DNA of 53,387 bases from Caryophanales bacterium UBA6877 (GCA_002451465.1 DKCJ01000015.1:1-53387); one strand, 5' to 3'. Counted from the stretch's first letter, positions 1-10,328 are shown. Made by a program: numbers and translations. Notes: generated by a model not told the origin, from the letters alone.

Positions 1-3
1 TAT

Positions 4-1293
4 TTAAATTTCATCAGCAAGCAAGTCATAGACAAAAGCGTTTTTAATTTTTATATAAACAACTTCGCCTTCGATATGTTCTTTGCTAGTTTGTAAGATT
101 ATTGATCCATCAATATCATCAGGTGAATTAAATGACGTTCTTACTTCATATTCATTATTACCTAAATTTTTAGTGATAATAGCTTTATAGGTTTTACCAA
201 CCATTAATTTATTTAATTCATATGAAATCTTTTTTTGAGCGTTCATTAAAATGTCTTTACGTTCAATTTTAACATTTTCATCTATTTGATTAGGTAATAA
301 ACTAGCTTTAGTACCTTCTTCTTTTGAATAAGTAAAAACACCTAAATGATTGAATTTTATTTTCTTAATAAATTCTAACAATTCATTAGCTTCTTCATCG
401 GTTTCGCTTGGAAAACCAGAAATTAAAGTTGTTCTTAAAATTGCGTCAGGAACCGTCTTTTTAATTCTTTCATATAAATTTAAAATCGATTCTTTAGTAT
501 CATGTCTATTCATTAATTTTAATATTCTAGTAGAACAATGTTGTAAAGGAATATCAAAATAGTGGGTAATTTTATTTGAATTCTTAATTAAATTTAAAAT
601 CTCATCAGTTATGCCTTCTGGATAGGTATATAAAACTCTAATAAATTCTAAACCTTCGATTTGGTCTAATTCTTTTAATAATTTATATAAATTAGATCCA
701 TCCTTTAAATCTTTTCCATAACTTACTGTATCTTGTGATATAACTACCAACTCTTTAACGCCGTTTTTTGCGAGTTCTTTAGCATAAGTAATTAATTCAT
801 TAAAATCATAACTATGAAATCTACCACGAATTAAAGGAATTGAACAAAACGCACAAAAGTTATCACAACCTTCGCTAATTTTTAAATAAGCCATATATGA
901 TGGAGTTGAAATAACACGGTTAAATACATCAAAATCACTTTCAACAACATCATTTCTTAAAACTTTATTTATAATTTTTGGCAATTGAGGATATTCTTTT
1001 AAAGTTACAAAAGCATCAACGGTAGGAAATTCTTCCATTAAGTCTTTTTTATATCTTTCAACAAGACAACCAATTACAATAGTTTTCTTTTTGTATTCTA
1101 ATACCTTTAAAATAACATCAATTGCTTCTTTTTTTGCATCTAAAATAAATCCACAAGTATTAATAATAATAAGATCAGCAATATTTAAATCCGTGACAAT
1201 ATTAAATTCATCAGCAGGCAACATTGCAAGAACTGATTCACTATCAACAGTGTTTTTTACACATCCTAAGGAAATAAGTCCAACATTATACAT
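4..1293 (-). CDS. rimO: Ribosomal protein S12 methylthiotransferase RimO
   Basis: Radical-SAM enzyme of the MiaB/RimO family; RimO adds a methylthio group to an aspartate of ribosomal protein S12. The N-terminal UPF0004 domain has the three cluster cysteines in LGCVKNT (C11), NTCGF (about C47) and IGCLVERY (about C76). The radical-SAM motif C-x3-C-x2-C is seen in EGCDNFCAFCSIP. A short C-terminal TRAM-like segment follows, and 429 residues fits RimO. The ISLGCVKNTVDSE opening is characteristic of RimO rather than MiaB. The ATG lies 2 nt after the malQ stop, so the two are probably cotranscribed and coupled. The stop codon lies 3 bases from the window edge, so any downstream terminator is not visible. 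Confidence 0.93.
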   Translation of the reverse strand: MYNVGLISLGCVKNTVDSESVLAMLPADEFNIVTDLNIADLIIINTCGFILDAKKEAIDVILKVLEYKKKTIVIGCLVERYKKDLMEEFPTVDAFVTLKEYPQLPKIINKVLRNDVVESDFDVFNRVISTPSYMAYLKISEGCDNFCAFCSIPLIRGRFHSYDFNELITYAKELAKNGVKELVVISQDTVSYGKDLKDGSNLYKLLKELDQIEGLEFIRVLYTYPEGITDEILNLIKNSNKITHYFDIPLQHCSTRILKLMNRHDTKESILNLYERIKKTVPDAILRTTLISGFPSETDEEANELLEFIKKIKFNHLGVFTYSKEEGTKASLLPNQIDENVKIERKDILMNAQKKISYELNKLMVGKTYKAIITKNLGNNEYEVRTSFNSPDDIDGSIILQTSKEHIEGEVVYIKIKNAFVYDLLADEI

Positions 1294-1295
1294 AA

Positions 1296-2756
1296 TTAAA
1301 TTCTCTTTGATGAAGTATTAAGTTTTAATATATTTGGTAAAACTTTTTTAAAATCATCATAATTTTTTAGTTTAAATTCCCAATTTGGTCTTCCGCAAAT
1401 TCCAGGAACGTTCATTCTTGAATATGAATCTAAAGATAAGAAATCAGAAATAGGAATAATAACATAATCAGCAATAGAACTATAAGCATAGTTTAAGAAT
1501 TTTTCAGTAATAGTTCTCCCTTTTACCTTTAAAACTTTCATTTTAAGTTTTACTTGATTTTGTTCTTCTACACTTAAAGATTTATACCAACCAACTAAAG
1601 TATCATTATCATGCGTTCCAGTATAAACAATTTCATTTTGCTCAATTTCACATTTTGGGTTTAAAAAATTGAATTCCAAAACATACATTCCAGGGAAATT
1701 AAATTTATTTTTTAAAGCAATAACCGATGGGAATAAATCTCCAAGATCTTCAGCAACAATATTAATTTTTATATTGCTCTTTTTAAGTTCATTGAAAAAA
1801 TCTTCGCCCGGTCCATTCATCCATTTACCTACTTCGGCAGTTTTACAACTTGATGGAACTTTCCAATATGTATCAAAAGCTCTAAAGTGATCAATTCTTA
1901 AAATATCATACATCTTAGCTGCGCAAGAAATTCTATGCATCCAAAAATCATAATGATCTTTTTTAAGTTGATCCCAATCATATATTGGATTTCCCCATCT
2001 TTGACCAGTTTTACTGAAATAATCTGGTGGTACTCCAGCAATATATGTGAAATTATCTTGATCATCAAGCAAAAAATCATCTTGATTTTCCCATACGTCA
2101 CTAGACATTCCACCAACATAGAAAGGAATGTCTCCCATAATTAAAATTCCATTTTTATTAGCGTATTCTCTTAATTTAAAATATTGTTTAAATGCTATAA
2201 ATTGGCACCATTCAAGGAACAAAATTTCCTTTTTATATTTTGTATAATCAAACTTATGTTGATAAGGATCATATCTTTCAATAGTATCCCATTTATTCCA
2301 TTCTAAATAATTGTTTTTTAGAAAAATAATATGAAATTTAGCATAATTTTCAACCCATTTATTTTCAATAACAAATTTTCTAAATTCTTCAGTTGAAGTA
2401 TCTTTTTGATTTTTAAAAGCTAAACGTAAATATTTTTCTTTAAATTCTCTTACTTTTTCATAATCTACTCTATCAGTATCGTTATTGAATTTTTTAAAAG
2501 TTTTAAAATATCCTTCATTTTTTAATTCTTCAAGAGAAATATAAATTGGATCGATAGCTTCACCACATTCTGATTGATAAGGAGAATTACCATATCCAAC
2601 AGGATTTAAAGGTAAAACTTGCCAAATCTTTATTTTGGCAGATTTTAATAAATCTACGAATTCGAAAGCAACTTTTCCAAAATCACCAATTCCTTGCTTT
2701 CCTGGAAGAGATGATATAGCCATTAATATTCCATTAGTTCTCATAACATTAGACAT
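1296..2756 (-). CDS. malQ: 4-alpha-glucanotransferase (amylomaltase, GH77)
   Basis: Transfers alpha-1,4-glucan segments between maltodextrins in the cytoplasm. GH77 hallmarks are present: SSLPGKQGIGDFG near the N-terminus, the nucleophile region RIDHFRAF, the acid/base region VAEDLG, and the third acidic residue in TGTHDNDT. The length of 486 residues is typical. It is the first gene of a malQ-rimO pair and is divergent from typA. The upstream ribosome site is weak. It probably serves the same glycogen/maltodextrin metabolism as glgCDA at 37-41 kb, although it is not linked to them. No glgB or glgP is seen in the window. Confidence 0.93.
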   Translation of the reverse strand: MSNVMRTNGILMAISSLPGKQGIGDFGKVAFEFVDLLKSAKIKIWQVLPLNPVGYGNSPYQSECGEAIDPIYISLEELKNEGYFKTFKKFNNDTDRVDYEKVREFKEKYLRLAFKNQKDTSTEEFRKFVIENKWVENYAKFHIIFLKNNYLEWNKWDTIERYDPYQHKFDYTKYKKEILFLEWCQFIAFKQYFKLREYANKNGILIMGDIPFYVGGMSSDVWENQDDFLLDDQDNFTYIAGVPPDYFSKTGQRWGNPIYDWDQLKKDHYDFWMHRISCAAKMYDILRIDHFRAFDTYWKVPSSCKTAEVGKWMNGPGEDFFNELKKSNIKINIVAEDLGDLFPSVIALKNKFNFPGMYVLEFNFLNPKCEIEQNEIVYTGTHDNDTLVGWYKSLSVEEQNQVKLKMKVLKVKGRTITEKFLNYAYSSIADYVIIPISDFLSLDSYSRMNVPGICGRPNWEFKLKNYDDFKKVLPNILKLNTSSKRI

Positions 2757-2864
2757 TATAATTAAATAGAACTAAAAAAGGTAGTAAAAACGCATTTATT
2801 GTAAATTTTCATGAAAATGGATTTTTTCCAATAATAAGAACTAAATATATGTAATATATTTATG

Positions 2865-2893
2865 TGGAAAAATGATTATTTTTATGGTATTTT
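2865..2893 (+). promoter_or_regulatory. Candidate sigma-A promoter of typA
   Basis: A -35-like TGGAAA and a -10-like TATTTT lie 17 bp apart, with a TGG just before the -10 (extended -10 form). It lies 37 bp before the typA start. Neither hexamer is a full consensus match, so confidence is modest. Confidence 0.4.
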
Positions 2894-2929
2894 ATTAAGC
2901 GTTGTTTAGAAAGAATGGAGGATTTATTT

Positions 2930-4759
2930 ATGAAAATGAGAAATGTAGCCATTATTGCACACGTCGATCATGGTAAAACTACTTTAGTTAATCAACTCCT
3001 TAAATGCTCAAATACTTTTAGAGAAAATGAAAAAATTCAAGATCGTGTAATGGATAGTGATCCTATTGAAAGAGAAAGAGGTATTACTATTCTTGCAAAA
3101 ACAACTTCAATTTTATATAAAGACACAAAGATTAATATTCTTGACACTCCTGGGCACGCTGATTTTGGCGGCGAAGTTGAAAGAATTATGCATATGGTTG
3201 ATGGTTGCCTTCTTCTTGTTGATGCTTTTGAAGGAACTATGCCACAAACCCGTTTTGTTTTAAAAAAGGCCATTGAAGCCAATGTAAAACCAATCGTTGT
3301 TATCAATAAAGTTGATAGACCAAACGCTAATCCTAAAAAAGCCGTTGATGAAGTTTTACAACTTTTTATTGAACTTGGCGCACCTGATGATTTCTTAGAT
3401 TTTAAAGTTGCTTATTGTAGTGCCTTAAATGGAACTTCTTCTTTAAGTCCATTATTATCAACCCAAGAACCAGGCATGAATCCAATATTTGATTTAATAT
3501 TAAGTGAAATTCCTGAACCACGTGTTACTCACGATGGTCCACTTCAAATGCAAATTGCTATGCTTGATTATAACGATTATGTTGGTCGTATGGGTATTGG
3601 TAGAATTCAAAGAGGTACTGTTAAAAATGGTACTCTTGTAAGTTGCGCAAGAAGAGATGGATCAGTAAAACAATTTAAAATTCAAAAAGTAATTGGTTAT
3701 TTTGGTCTTAAAAAACAAGAAATTGAAAGCGCTGAAGCAGGGGACATCGTTGCAATTGCTGGCTTACCTGATATTAATGTTGGTGAAACAATTTGTGATA
3801 CCTCAAAAGTTGAACCACTTCCACCAATACATATTGATGAGCCAACAATGACTATGACATTTGGTACAAATAGTTCACCATTCTCTGGTCAAGATGGGAC
3901 ACTTTTAACCGCTAGACAAATTCAAGATAGATTAAATAAAGAAGTTCAAAAAGATGTTTCTTTGAAAGTTCAAAGAATTCCAAATTCAGAATCTTGGATA
4001 GTTGCTGGACGTGGCGAACTTCATTTAGGTATTTTAATTGAAAATATGCGTCGTGAAGGTTTTGAACTCGAAGTTTCTAGACCTCAAGTTATTATTAAAG
4101 AAATCGATGGCGTAAAATGTGAACCATTTGAAGACTTATCAATCGAGGTTCCAAATGATTATGTTGGTGATATTATGACCGCTTTAGGAACAAGAGATGC
4201 TGAACTTGTAGATATGGATGCTGGAGATTCTAACACTAAGATTAATTACGTTATTCCTTCTCGTGGTTTATTAGGTTTTGTTTCAAATTTCTTAACCTTA
4301 ACTAAAGGATATGGAATTATCTCTCATACATTTAAAGATTATCGACCTCTTGAAAAGAAAGATTTAGGTGAAAGACAAATTGGTGTTTTAGTCGCTACTG
4401 AAAAAGGTATGGCTACACCTTACGCAATTCAACACGTTGAAGAAAGAGGCGTTATGTTTATTAGTCCAGGCGTTGATGTCTATGAAGGAATGGTTGTTGG
4501 AGAAAATAAATATGATACTGATCTTGCCGTTAATGTTTGTGCAACTAAAAACTTAACCAACCAAAGATCTGCTACTAAAGACTTCACAGTTGTTTTAAAA
4601 GTTCCAAGAAAAATGTCTCTTGAAGCTTGTCTTGACTATATAAATTCTGATGAATTAGTAGAAATTACTCCAAAGACCTATCGTATTAGAAAGAAAATAT
4701 TAAATACAGCTGAACGTAAAAAATATGATGCACGTGTAAAGGCTGAAGAAACTAAATAA
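2930..4759 (+). CDS. typA: Translational GTPase TypA/BipA
   Basis: Ribosome-associated GTPase of the EF-G-like superfamily, involved in stress adaptation and ribosome assembly. The G motifs are clear: AHVDHGKTT (G1, residues 10-18), RERGITI (G2), DTPGH (G3) and NKVD (G4). The EF-G-like domains and the TypA C-terminal domain (SRGLLGF, EACLDY) follow. I start at MKMRN because GGAGG at 2917-2921 sits 8 nt upstream; an in-frame ATG at 2915 overlaps that ribosome site and is unlikely. The resulting 609 residues matches the family. A strong terminator follows. Confidence 0.95.
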   Translation: MKMRNVAIIAHVDHGKTTLVNQLLKCSNTFRENEKIQDRVMDSDPIERERGITILAKTTSILYKDTKINILDTPGHADFGGEVERIMHMVDGCLLLVDAFEGTMPQTRFVLKKAIEANVKPIVVINKVDRPNANPKKAVDEVLQLFIELGAPDDFLDFKVAYCSALNGTSSLSPLLSTQEPGMNPIFDLILSEIPEPRVTHDGPLQMQIAMLDYNDYVGRMGIGRIQRGTVKNGTLVSCARRDGSVKQFKIQKVIGYFGLKKQEIESAEAGDIVAIAGLPDINVGETICDTSKVEPLPPIHIDEPTMTMTFGTNSSPFSGQDGTLLTARQIQDRLNKEVQKDVSLKVQRIPNSESWIVAGRGELHLGILIENMRREGFELEVSRPQVIIKEIDGVKCEPFEDLSIEVPNDYVGDIMTALGTRDAELVDMDAGDSNTKINYVIPSRGLLGFVSNFLTLTKGYGIISHTFKDYRPLEKKDLGERQIGVLVATEKGMATPYAIQHVEERGVMFISPGVDVYEGMVVGENKYDTDLAVNVCATKNLTNQRSATKDFTVVLKVPRKMSLEACLDYINSDELVEITPKTYRIRKKILNTAERKKYDARVKAEETK

Positions 4760-4761
4760 TT

Positions 4762-4794
4762 AAATCCATGCGAGAACCGCATGGATTTTTTTAT
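4762..4794 (+). terminator. Terminator after typA (probably bidirectional)
   Basis: A perfect 11-bp stem (AAATCCATGCG / CGCATGGATTT) with a 5-nt loop is followed by a T run. It lies between convergent typA and the FtsX-like permease gene, and in the other direction the stem is followed by TTTAATTATTT, so it may serve both. Confidence 0.9.
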
Positions 4795-4805
4795 TTCTTT
4801 AATAT

Positions 4806-7343
4806 TTATTCAACTGATTTTAATGATTCCGACATTGAAATTTTATCAATTTTTCTTGTTATAACAATATTTACAATAAGTGCAGTTAATACTGATAAAA
4901 TAAAGCCAATTGCATAACTAATTGGAGCAATATAATAAGCAAATGAAACAAGCGGAGTTTTATTTACATATAAAACTATATAATTTAAAGGATAACCGAG
5001 GAACATACCTATAAATGCACCAATAATTGTTAAAATCATTGTCTCATAAATTAAAGAAGCAGCAATTTCTCTCCTCTTAAATCCCAAAACCCTTAATGTT
5101 GCAATTTCTCTTTTTCTTTCTTCAAAATTTAAGACTGAAAGATTTACTAAAACTATAATTGCAAGAATTATTGCAAATGTTTTAACAACAATTGTCATTT
5201 GACTAATTGCCGAAACATATCCATTAATAGTTTTCATTCTTCCATCACGAGTAACGGATGAATTTACTCCACTAATATTTTTAATATCACTTGATATTCT
5301 ATTTGTGTCTTCATTTTGATTTACATTAACCCAAGCATTTGTTGAATAATTTACAAGATTTGGCAATGTTTCTTTATAAATAAATAGTCCTTTAATAGAG
5401 AATGTATAGAATATTTTATTTACTTTAGCAGTATAATTTTCTCCATTTAAAGAAAAAGAAACTTTATCTTTTTCTTTTAAATTTAAGTCTTCAGCAATTG
5501 TTTGACTAATAGCAATTCCATCATTTTCCCATGTGGCATATTTAAAATTAGTAGAATCATATTGATCAAAATATATGATTTGGGTATTTAAAAAGTTTTC
5601 TTTTTCTTTATTAGATGCTTGGACTTGAACAATTGTATATTCTTCACAATTTGTTACACCATCAATATTTTCAATTTCAGTTTTTAAAGATTTAACTCCA
5701 GGATTGTATGTTACATTAACATCCGTACAATAAAAACTATTCATATCTAAGTCTTTTCCATAATATATAGTATCATCAACACCAAATCCACAAATTAATA
5801 GTCCAGTACAACCCATAATTCCAATTATAACCATAAGTGATTTAGAAAAATGAATTTTAATATTTCTTAAAGCCATCATTAAAGAAGTGTGTTTAGTTTC
5901 TTTTTTAGTCTTTTTAAATTTATATGAAGGGGTTTTTGGCCTCATTGAATCAGCTGGTGATAATTTTAATTCATTATGAATAATTATTAACGTTAATAAA
6001 GAAACAAGAATTGTAACTATAAAAACTAAAATTAAAGTTTCTTTAATTGGCCAATAATAGTTAAACTTTGGGAGAGTATATAATAATTTATATTTTGTAT
6101 CCATTACTTTAGCGATTGTTAAAGGTCCAATTATTGCCCCTAAAATCGTACCAATTAAAGTTACACTCGTCATTAAAGACATATAATAAAATAATATTCT
6201 ACCTTTAGAGACGCCAAGTGATTTTAATGTACCAATTTGTATACGTTGTTTTAAAATCATTTGAGAAATTGTTGTTAAAACAACAAGAATTGCTACTAAA
6301 AAGAAAATAATAGGGAAAACTAAAGTTAATTGTTTGGCTTGTTTAATATCATTTTGAATAACACTATTACTAGGTAAATTATCTTTATTCATAATAGATT
6401 TTAAACGGTTGTTATTACTAAAATAAGAATTAACATTATCTATAAAATCATCTCGATTAATGTTTTTATTAAGTTTTACAATGTATTGATTATTAAGTTT
6501 AAGCAATGCTTCATTAATATCGGCATCGTTTTCATCTAATATTTTATTTTTATACATTTCAAGAAGTGATTTAGTAAAGGCTTCGTTATCATTTTCATAT
6601 GTTGACATTATTTTATCGACAGCTTTATAAAGAAAATATCTTGAATTTAACATAAAATATGCACTATTAAATTGGGCATTTTGAATATTTTCTGGTTGAT
6701 TCATATATGAAGTAATTTTAAAAGAAAGTTTTGTATCATCTTCTTTAAATGCTTCATTAATGTGATTATTTATTTCTTCAAAAAGAGAAGGAAAAGGATA
6801 TTTTTCTTTTAACGCTTCCATTGCACTATAAAAAATAGTTTTAAGAATTTCTGAGTTATAAGAAATTGAAACTTCATCCCCTAATTTAGAATGAGGAAAT
6901 CTAGTTTTAAATTCATAAGGAACATATAAGAAAAAGAAATCTTTATTTTCTTCATATTCATTATTTGTTTCAACCTCATATGCTTTGTTAATATTTGGTA
7001 ATTTATCATATATTAAGCCATAAGTTGAATATCCATCATAGGTTGCAGGTGTAATGAATCTTTTTTCAATTAAAGTTTCATTTTCATCATTATTGTATTT
7101 TGCAATACTTGAATAATCATCACTATTAAATTCATTAACCGTTATCCAAACATCCGCTAAATTACCATGATTTTCATCATAAACAATATTAACTCTTTGG
7201 TCAAATTCATAGGCATTAGCTGTTAAACCTAAAAATAAAGAAGTGCATGTTATTAAAATAAAAATAATTGCACTAAATTGCAAAAGATTTCGAGTTATAT
7301 CTCTTCTTAACTTTTGAAGCAAAACCCACGATGTTTTTACCAT
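4806..7343 (-). CDS. FtsX-family ABC transporter permease (large, 845 aa)
   Basis: Integral membrane permease. It has an N-terminal membrane segment (about residues 20-42), a large extracytoplasmic domain, a first FtsX-type block of three helices (from about 345), a second soluble domain, and a C-terminal FtsX block. NFEERKREIATLRVLGFKRREI is the typical cytoplasmic coupling segment; the first block has the equivalent RIQIGTLKSLGVSKG. This two-block layout resembles MacB/LolCE-type exporters of peptides, lipids or envelope stress systems. The start overlaps the end of the ATPase gene by 7 bp, so they form one transporter. The substrate cannot be told from sequence. Confidence 0.88.
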   Translation of the reverse strand: MVKTSWVLLQKLRRDITRNLLQFSAIIFILITCTSLFLGLTANAYEFDQRVNIVYDENHGNLADVWITVNEFNSDDYSSIAKYNNDENETLIEKRFITPATYDGYSTYGLIYDKLPNINKAYEVETNNEYEENKDFFFLYVPYEFKTRFPHSKLGDEVSISYNSEILKTIFYSAMEALKEKYPFPSLFEEINNHINEAFKEDDTKLSFKITSYMNQPENIQNAQFNSAYFMLNSRYFLYKAVDKIMSTYENDNEAFTKSLLEMYKNKILDENDADINEALLKLNNQYIVKLNKNINRDDFIDNVNSYFSNNNRLKSIMNKDNLPSNSVIQNDIKQAKQLTLVFPIIFFLVAILVVLTTISQMILKQRIQIGTLKSLGVSKGRILFYYMSLMTSVTLIGTILGAIIGPLTIAKVMDTKYKLLYTLPKFNYYWPIKETLILVFIVTILVSLLTLIIIHNELKLSPADSMRPKTPSYKFKKTKKETKHTSLMMALRNIKIHFSKSLMVIIGIMGCTGLLICGFGVDDTIYYGKDLDMNSFYCTDVNVTYNPGVKSLKTEIENIDGVTNCEEYTIVQVQASNKEKENFLNTQIIYFDQYDSTNFKYATWENDGIAISQTIAEDLNLKEKDKVSFSLNGENYTAKVNKIFYTFSIKGLFIYKETLPNLVNYSTNAWVNVNQNEDTNRISSDIKNISGVNSSVTRDGRMKTINGYVSAISQMTIVVKTFAIILAIIVLVNLSVLNFEERKREIATLRVLGFKRREIAASLIYETMILTIIGAFIGMFLGYPLNYIVLYVNKTPLVSFAYYIAPISYAIGFILSVLTALIVNIVITRKIDKISMSESLKSVE

Positions 7344-8047
7344 ACAATATCTTCCGCTTTCTTTGGATTTAATATAACTTCATTAGAAATTATTTTACCA
7401 TCTTGAACTCTTATAATACGGTCTGCAATAACAGAAATAGCTCTATTATGAGTAACAATAATTACAGTTTTCTTTTGTTCTTTAGCAACTTTAAGCAAAA
7501 GAGAAATTATTTGTGCACCAGTTTTTGAATCTAAAGCACCAGTTGGTTCATCACAAAGCAATAAAGTTGGATTTTTAACTAAGGCTCTAGCTATTGCAAC
7601 TCTTTGTTGTTCCCCACCGCTTAATTGTGATGGGAAATTCTTTTCACGTTCTTTTAAACCAACAAGCTCTAAGATTTTATGAACATCATAAGGATTTTTT
7701 ACAAGACTAGCTGCTAAATAAACATTTTCATAAGCATTAAGATTTGGCATTAAATTATAAAATTGAAAAACAAATCCAATATCTTCTCTTCTCACTTTAA
7801 CAAGTTCTTTTTCATTCATTTTAGTAACATTTTTGTAACTTAAATAATAACTACCAGAAGTTGCAGTGTCCATTGCTCCTAAAATATTCAAAAGCGTTGT
7901 CTTACCAGCGCCACTAGGACCTAGAATAACAACAACTTCGCCTTTTTTAATTTCAAAATTTGCATCTTTTAATGCAACAATTTCTACTTCACCTTTCTTT
8001 TTATCACCATATATCTTAGTAATATGTTTGCAAACTACTTGATCCAT
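7337..8047 (-). CDS. ABC transporter ATP-binding protein (MacB/LolD type)
   Basis: Nucleotide-binding subunit for the adjacent FtsX permease. Walker A is GPSGAGKTT, the signature is LSGGEQQRVAIARAL, Walker B is LLLCDEPTGALD, and the H-loop is VTHNR. EPTGALDSKTG is typical of the MacB/LolD subfamily. I start at MDQVVCK, since AGAGGTG lies just upstream; a longer in-frame start at 8095 would run into the cardiolipin synthase gene and lacks a ribosome site. The protein is 236 residues. Confidence 0.93.
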   Translation of the reverse strand: MDQVVCKHITKIYGDKKKGEVEIVALKDANFEIKKGEVVVILGPSGAGKTTLLNILGAMDTATSGSYYLSYKNVTKMNEKELVKVRREDIGFVFQFYNLMPNLNAYENVYLAASLVKNPYDVHKILELVGLKEREKNFPSQLSGGEQQRVAIARALVKNPTLLLCDEPTGALDSKTGAQIISLLLKVAKEQKKTVIIVTHNRAISVIADRIIRVQDGKIISNEVILNPKKAEDIVW

Positions 8048-8058
8048 AAAACACCTCT

Positions 8059-9642
8059 TTAAAATAATGTCGAAATAATTCTTAAAATAGACCAATAAAT
8101 ACGCTTAAATTTAGAAATATTAAGATATTTATTTGTTTCTACCGCTTTACTATCTTTTAACATTTCTTCTAAGTCTTTCGTCATTTCATTAATCTCTTTA
8201 ACGCCATAGAAGAAAATTCCATTTTCATAATGAAGATATAAACTTCTAAAATCAAAATTAAATGTTCCAGTTTCAGCCATAATTCCATCAACAACAATCA
8301 TTTTTTCGTGATTAAATCCTGGTTGATATTCATATATTTTTACGCCATCTAATAAAAGTGGTCCATAATTACTTCTTGTGCATTGATAAACGATTTTTTT
8401 ATCAGGTGTTCCAGGAGTAATAATTTTTACATCAACTCCAGACTTTGAAGCTAAACGTAATGCACAAATTAATTCTTCATCTAATATTAAATATGGCGTA
8501 GTTATATAAATATATTTATTTGCTCTATTAATCATCCCTAAAAAAACATTACGACCAACTTCTTCTCCATCAAATGGTTCATCACCAAATGGCACGACAA
8601 ATCCTTCACTTATTTTAGATTCTCTTAAATCAAAAGCTTTATTAAAATCATAAGAATAAATAGAGAAATCTTTTAAAATATCTTTCTTTTTAGTACGGTT
8701 ATCAAGTAAATTCCAAATTGATAAAAAAAGATTTGTTAAACCATTAACAGCAGGTCCTTTTAACATTACACAATTATCTTTCCATAAACCAAATTTTGAA
8801 CCAATATTAATATATTCGTCTGCAAGATTTATGCCACCCGTAAATCCAGTAACTCCATCAATGACCATAATTTTTCGATGATCACGGTTATTTTGTCTTA
8901 TATCAACAAATGGACGAATGAAATTAAATGGATAACATTTAATCCCTGCTTTTCTAACTTCTAAATAAAAATAGGATGACATTTTGCTAGAACAACCAAA
9001 ATCATCATAAATAATTCTAACGTCAACTCCCTCTTTAGCTTTCTCTTTTAAAACATCAAAAATAGAATCAAAAAAATGTCCGGATTGCATAATAAAGTAT
9101 TCAAGGAAAATGAATTTTTTAGCTTTTTTTAATTCTTCCACCATTGGTTTTAAACTTAAATCACCTATTTTATAGTAGGAAACCTCAGTATTTTTATAGC
9201 AACCACTATAAGCACTTAAATATAAATAATCAGCAATTTTGCTAGCATCTTCGTTTTCATTTTTTAATTCATTCAACTCTTTAATAGAATTTGGCCTTTG
9301 ACTAATCATTAATTTATCAATGATATTAATACGTTTTTTCTTCATTCTTCTAGTGGTCATTTTATTAGCAAAAAGTAAATATAAAACGCCACCAGCTATA
9401 GGAAAAACTATTATAATAACCAGCCAACTAATCTTAAAATCAGCTTCAACTCTTGTATTTGCGATAAAAAGACTTAAAACTATATCAAAAATAAGTAAAA
9501 AGATTATTGGTAAAGCTGCATAATATTCACCAAGTGGAAGTATTATAAGACACACAAAAAATCCTATAATTAGTAGGATTTCTAGTAAAACAATAAGAGC
9601 GGTAATAAATACTCTAGGTTGGAAATTCTTTCTCTTCTTCAT
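8059..9642 (-). CDS. cls: Cardiolipin synthase (phospholipase D family)
   Basis: Membrane enzyme that condenses two phosphatidylglycerols into cardiolipin. N-terminal transmembrane helices lie around residues 11-57 and 72-92. There are two PLD catalytic HKD motifs: DHRKIMVIDG (about 254) and NHEKMIVVDG (444-453). At 527 residues it is slightly longer than the roughly 480-510 of Bacillus Cls. The ABC ATPase gene begins 11 nt after its stop, within one long minus-strand gene run. Confidence 0.93.
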   Translation of the reverse strand: MKKRKNFQPRVFITALIVLLEILLIIGFFVCLIILPLGEYYAALPIIFLLIFDIVLSLFIANTRVEADFKISWLVIIIVFPIAGGVLYLLFANKMTTRRMKKKRINIIDKLMISQRPNSIKELNELKNENEDASKIADYLYLSAYSGCYKNTEVSYYKIGDLSLKPMVEELKKAKKFIFLEYFIMQSGHFFDSIFDVLKEKAKEGVDVRIIYDDFGCSSKMSSYFYLEVRKAGIKCYPFNFIRPFVDIRQNNRDHRKIMVIDGVTGFTGGINLADEYINIGSKFGLWKDNCVMLKGPAVNGLTNLFLSIWNLLDNRTKKKDILKDFSIYSYDFNKAFDLRESKISEGFVVPFGDEPFDGEEVGRNVFLGMINRANKYIYITTPYLILDEELICALRLASKSGVDVKIITPGTPDKKIVYQCTRSNYGPLLLDGVKIYEYQPGFNHEKMIVVDGIMAETGTFNFDFRSLYLHYENGIFFYGVKEINEMTKDLEEMLKDSKAVETNKYLNISKFKRIYWSILRIISTLF

Positions 9643-9684
9643 ATGAAAATATTAACATTTTTATAAGCAAAACAATAAATATTA

Positions 9685-10326
9685 TTATTTTGTAGATTTT
9701 ATGATATTAAAAAGTTCACTATAATCATCAAAAGTTTTAACGCCAATTTTAAGAAGTCTTTCTTTTGAATTATGTCCCTTAGTAAATAAAATGCACCCAA
9801 AACCTAAGGCATTTGCTACATCATAATCATGATAAGTATCCCCAATCATAACTGTTTCACTAGGAACAATATCATTTTCTTTAGCATATATTTTTCCATA
9901 CTCAATCTTTCCATAGGCAAGATCATTTCTAGCACCACATACACCATCAAAATACTCATATATTTTAAGGAATTTAAGTTGATTAATTAAAATTTTTTCT
10001 TCGCTTGCAGATAAAACAAATAATCTATAGCCATTCTCTTTTAATTTTTTTAAGCAATCAATAACTCCATCATAAAGATGAGTTTCTTTTTCCCATCTTT
10101 TATTATATTGTTCATTAAAATAAGCTGCAGATTTCAAAAAATCTTCGTCTTTTATACCAATAAATTTATAGTATTCTCTAACTGGGAAAAAGAACTTGTC
10201 TAAATATTCTTTAAGGTCGTATGGTTTTATTCCATTTTCAATCATCAACACTTCTTCGATATCTAAACAAAGTTTAACATCATCAATAAGTGTTCCATTA
10301 AAATCAAAAACAACATTCTTTATCAT
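9685..10326 (-). CDS. HAD-superfamily hydrolase, phosphoglycolate-phosphatase-like
   Basis: Cytoplasmic phosphatase fold of 213 residues. Motif I is VVFDFNGTLID: the nucleophile D8 is present, but the usual second Asp of DxDGT is Asn (N10). Motif II is FVLSAS, and motif IV is MIGDTYHDYDVA. The helical cap between residues about 18 and 85 places it with the PGP/Gph-like HADs. The substrate is unknown. It begins 2 nt after the zinc-ribbon protein gene stops. The D-to-N change may alter catalysis or simply be a subfamily variant. Confidence 0.82.
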   Translation of the reverse strand: MIKNVVFDFNGTLIDDVKLCLDIEEVLMIENGIKPYDLKEYLDKFFFPVREYYKFIGIKDEDFLKSAAYFNEQYNKRWEKETHLYDGVIDCLKKLKENGYRLFVLSASEEKILINQLKFLKIYEYFDGVCGARNDLAYGKIEYGKIYAKENDIVPSETVMIGDTYHDYDVANALGFGCILFTKGHNSKERLLKIGVKTFDDYSELFNIIKSTK

Positions 10327-10328
10327 AA

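Noticed and set aside
7337..8095. Longer start for the ABC ATPase
   Set aside because: The extra 16 residues overlap the cls gene and have no ribosome site; MDQVVCK has AGAGGTG just upstream.
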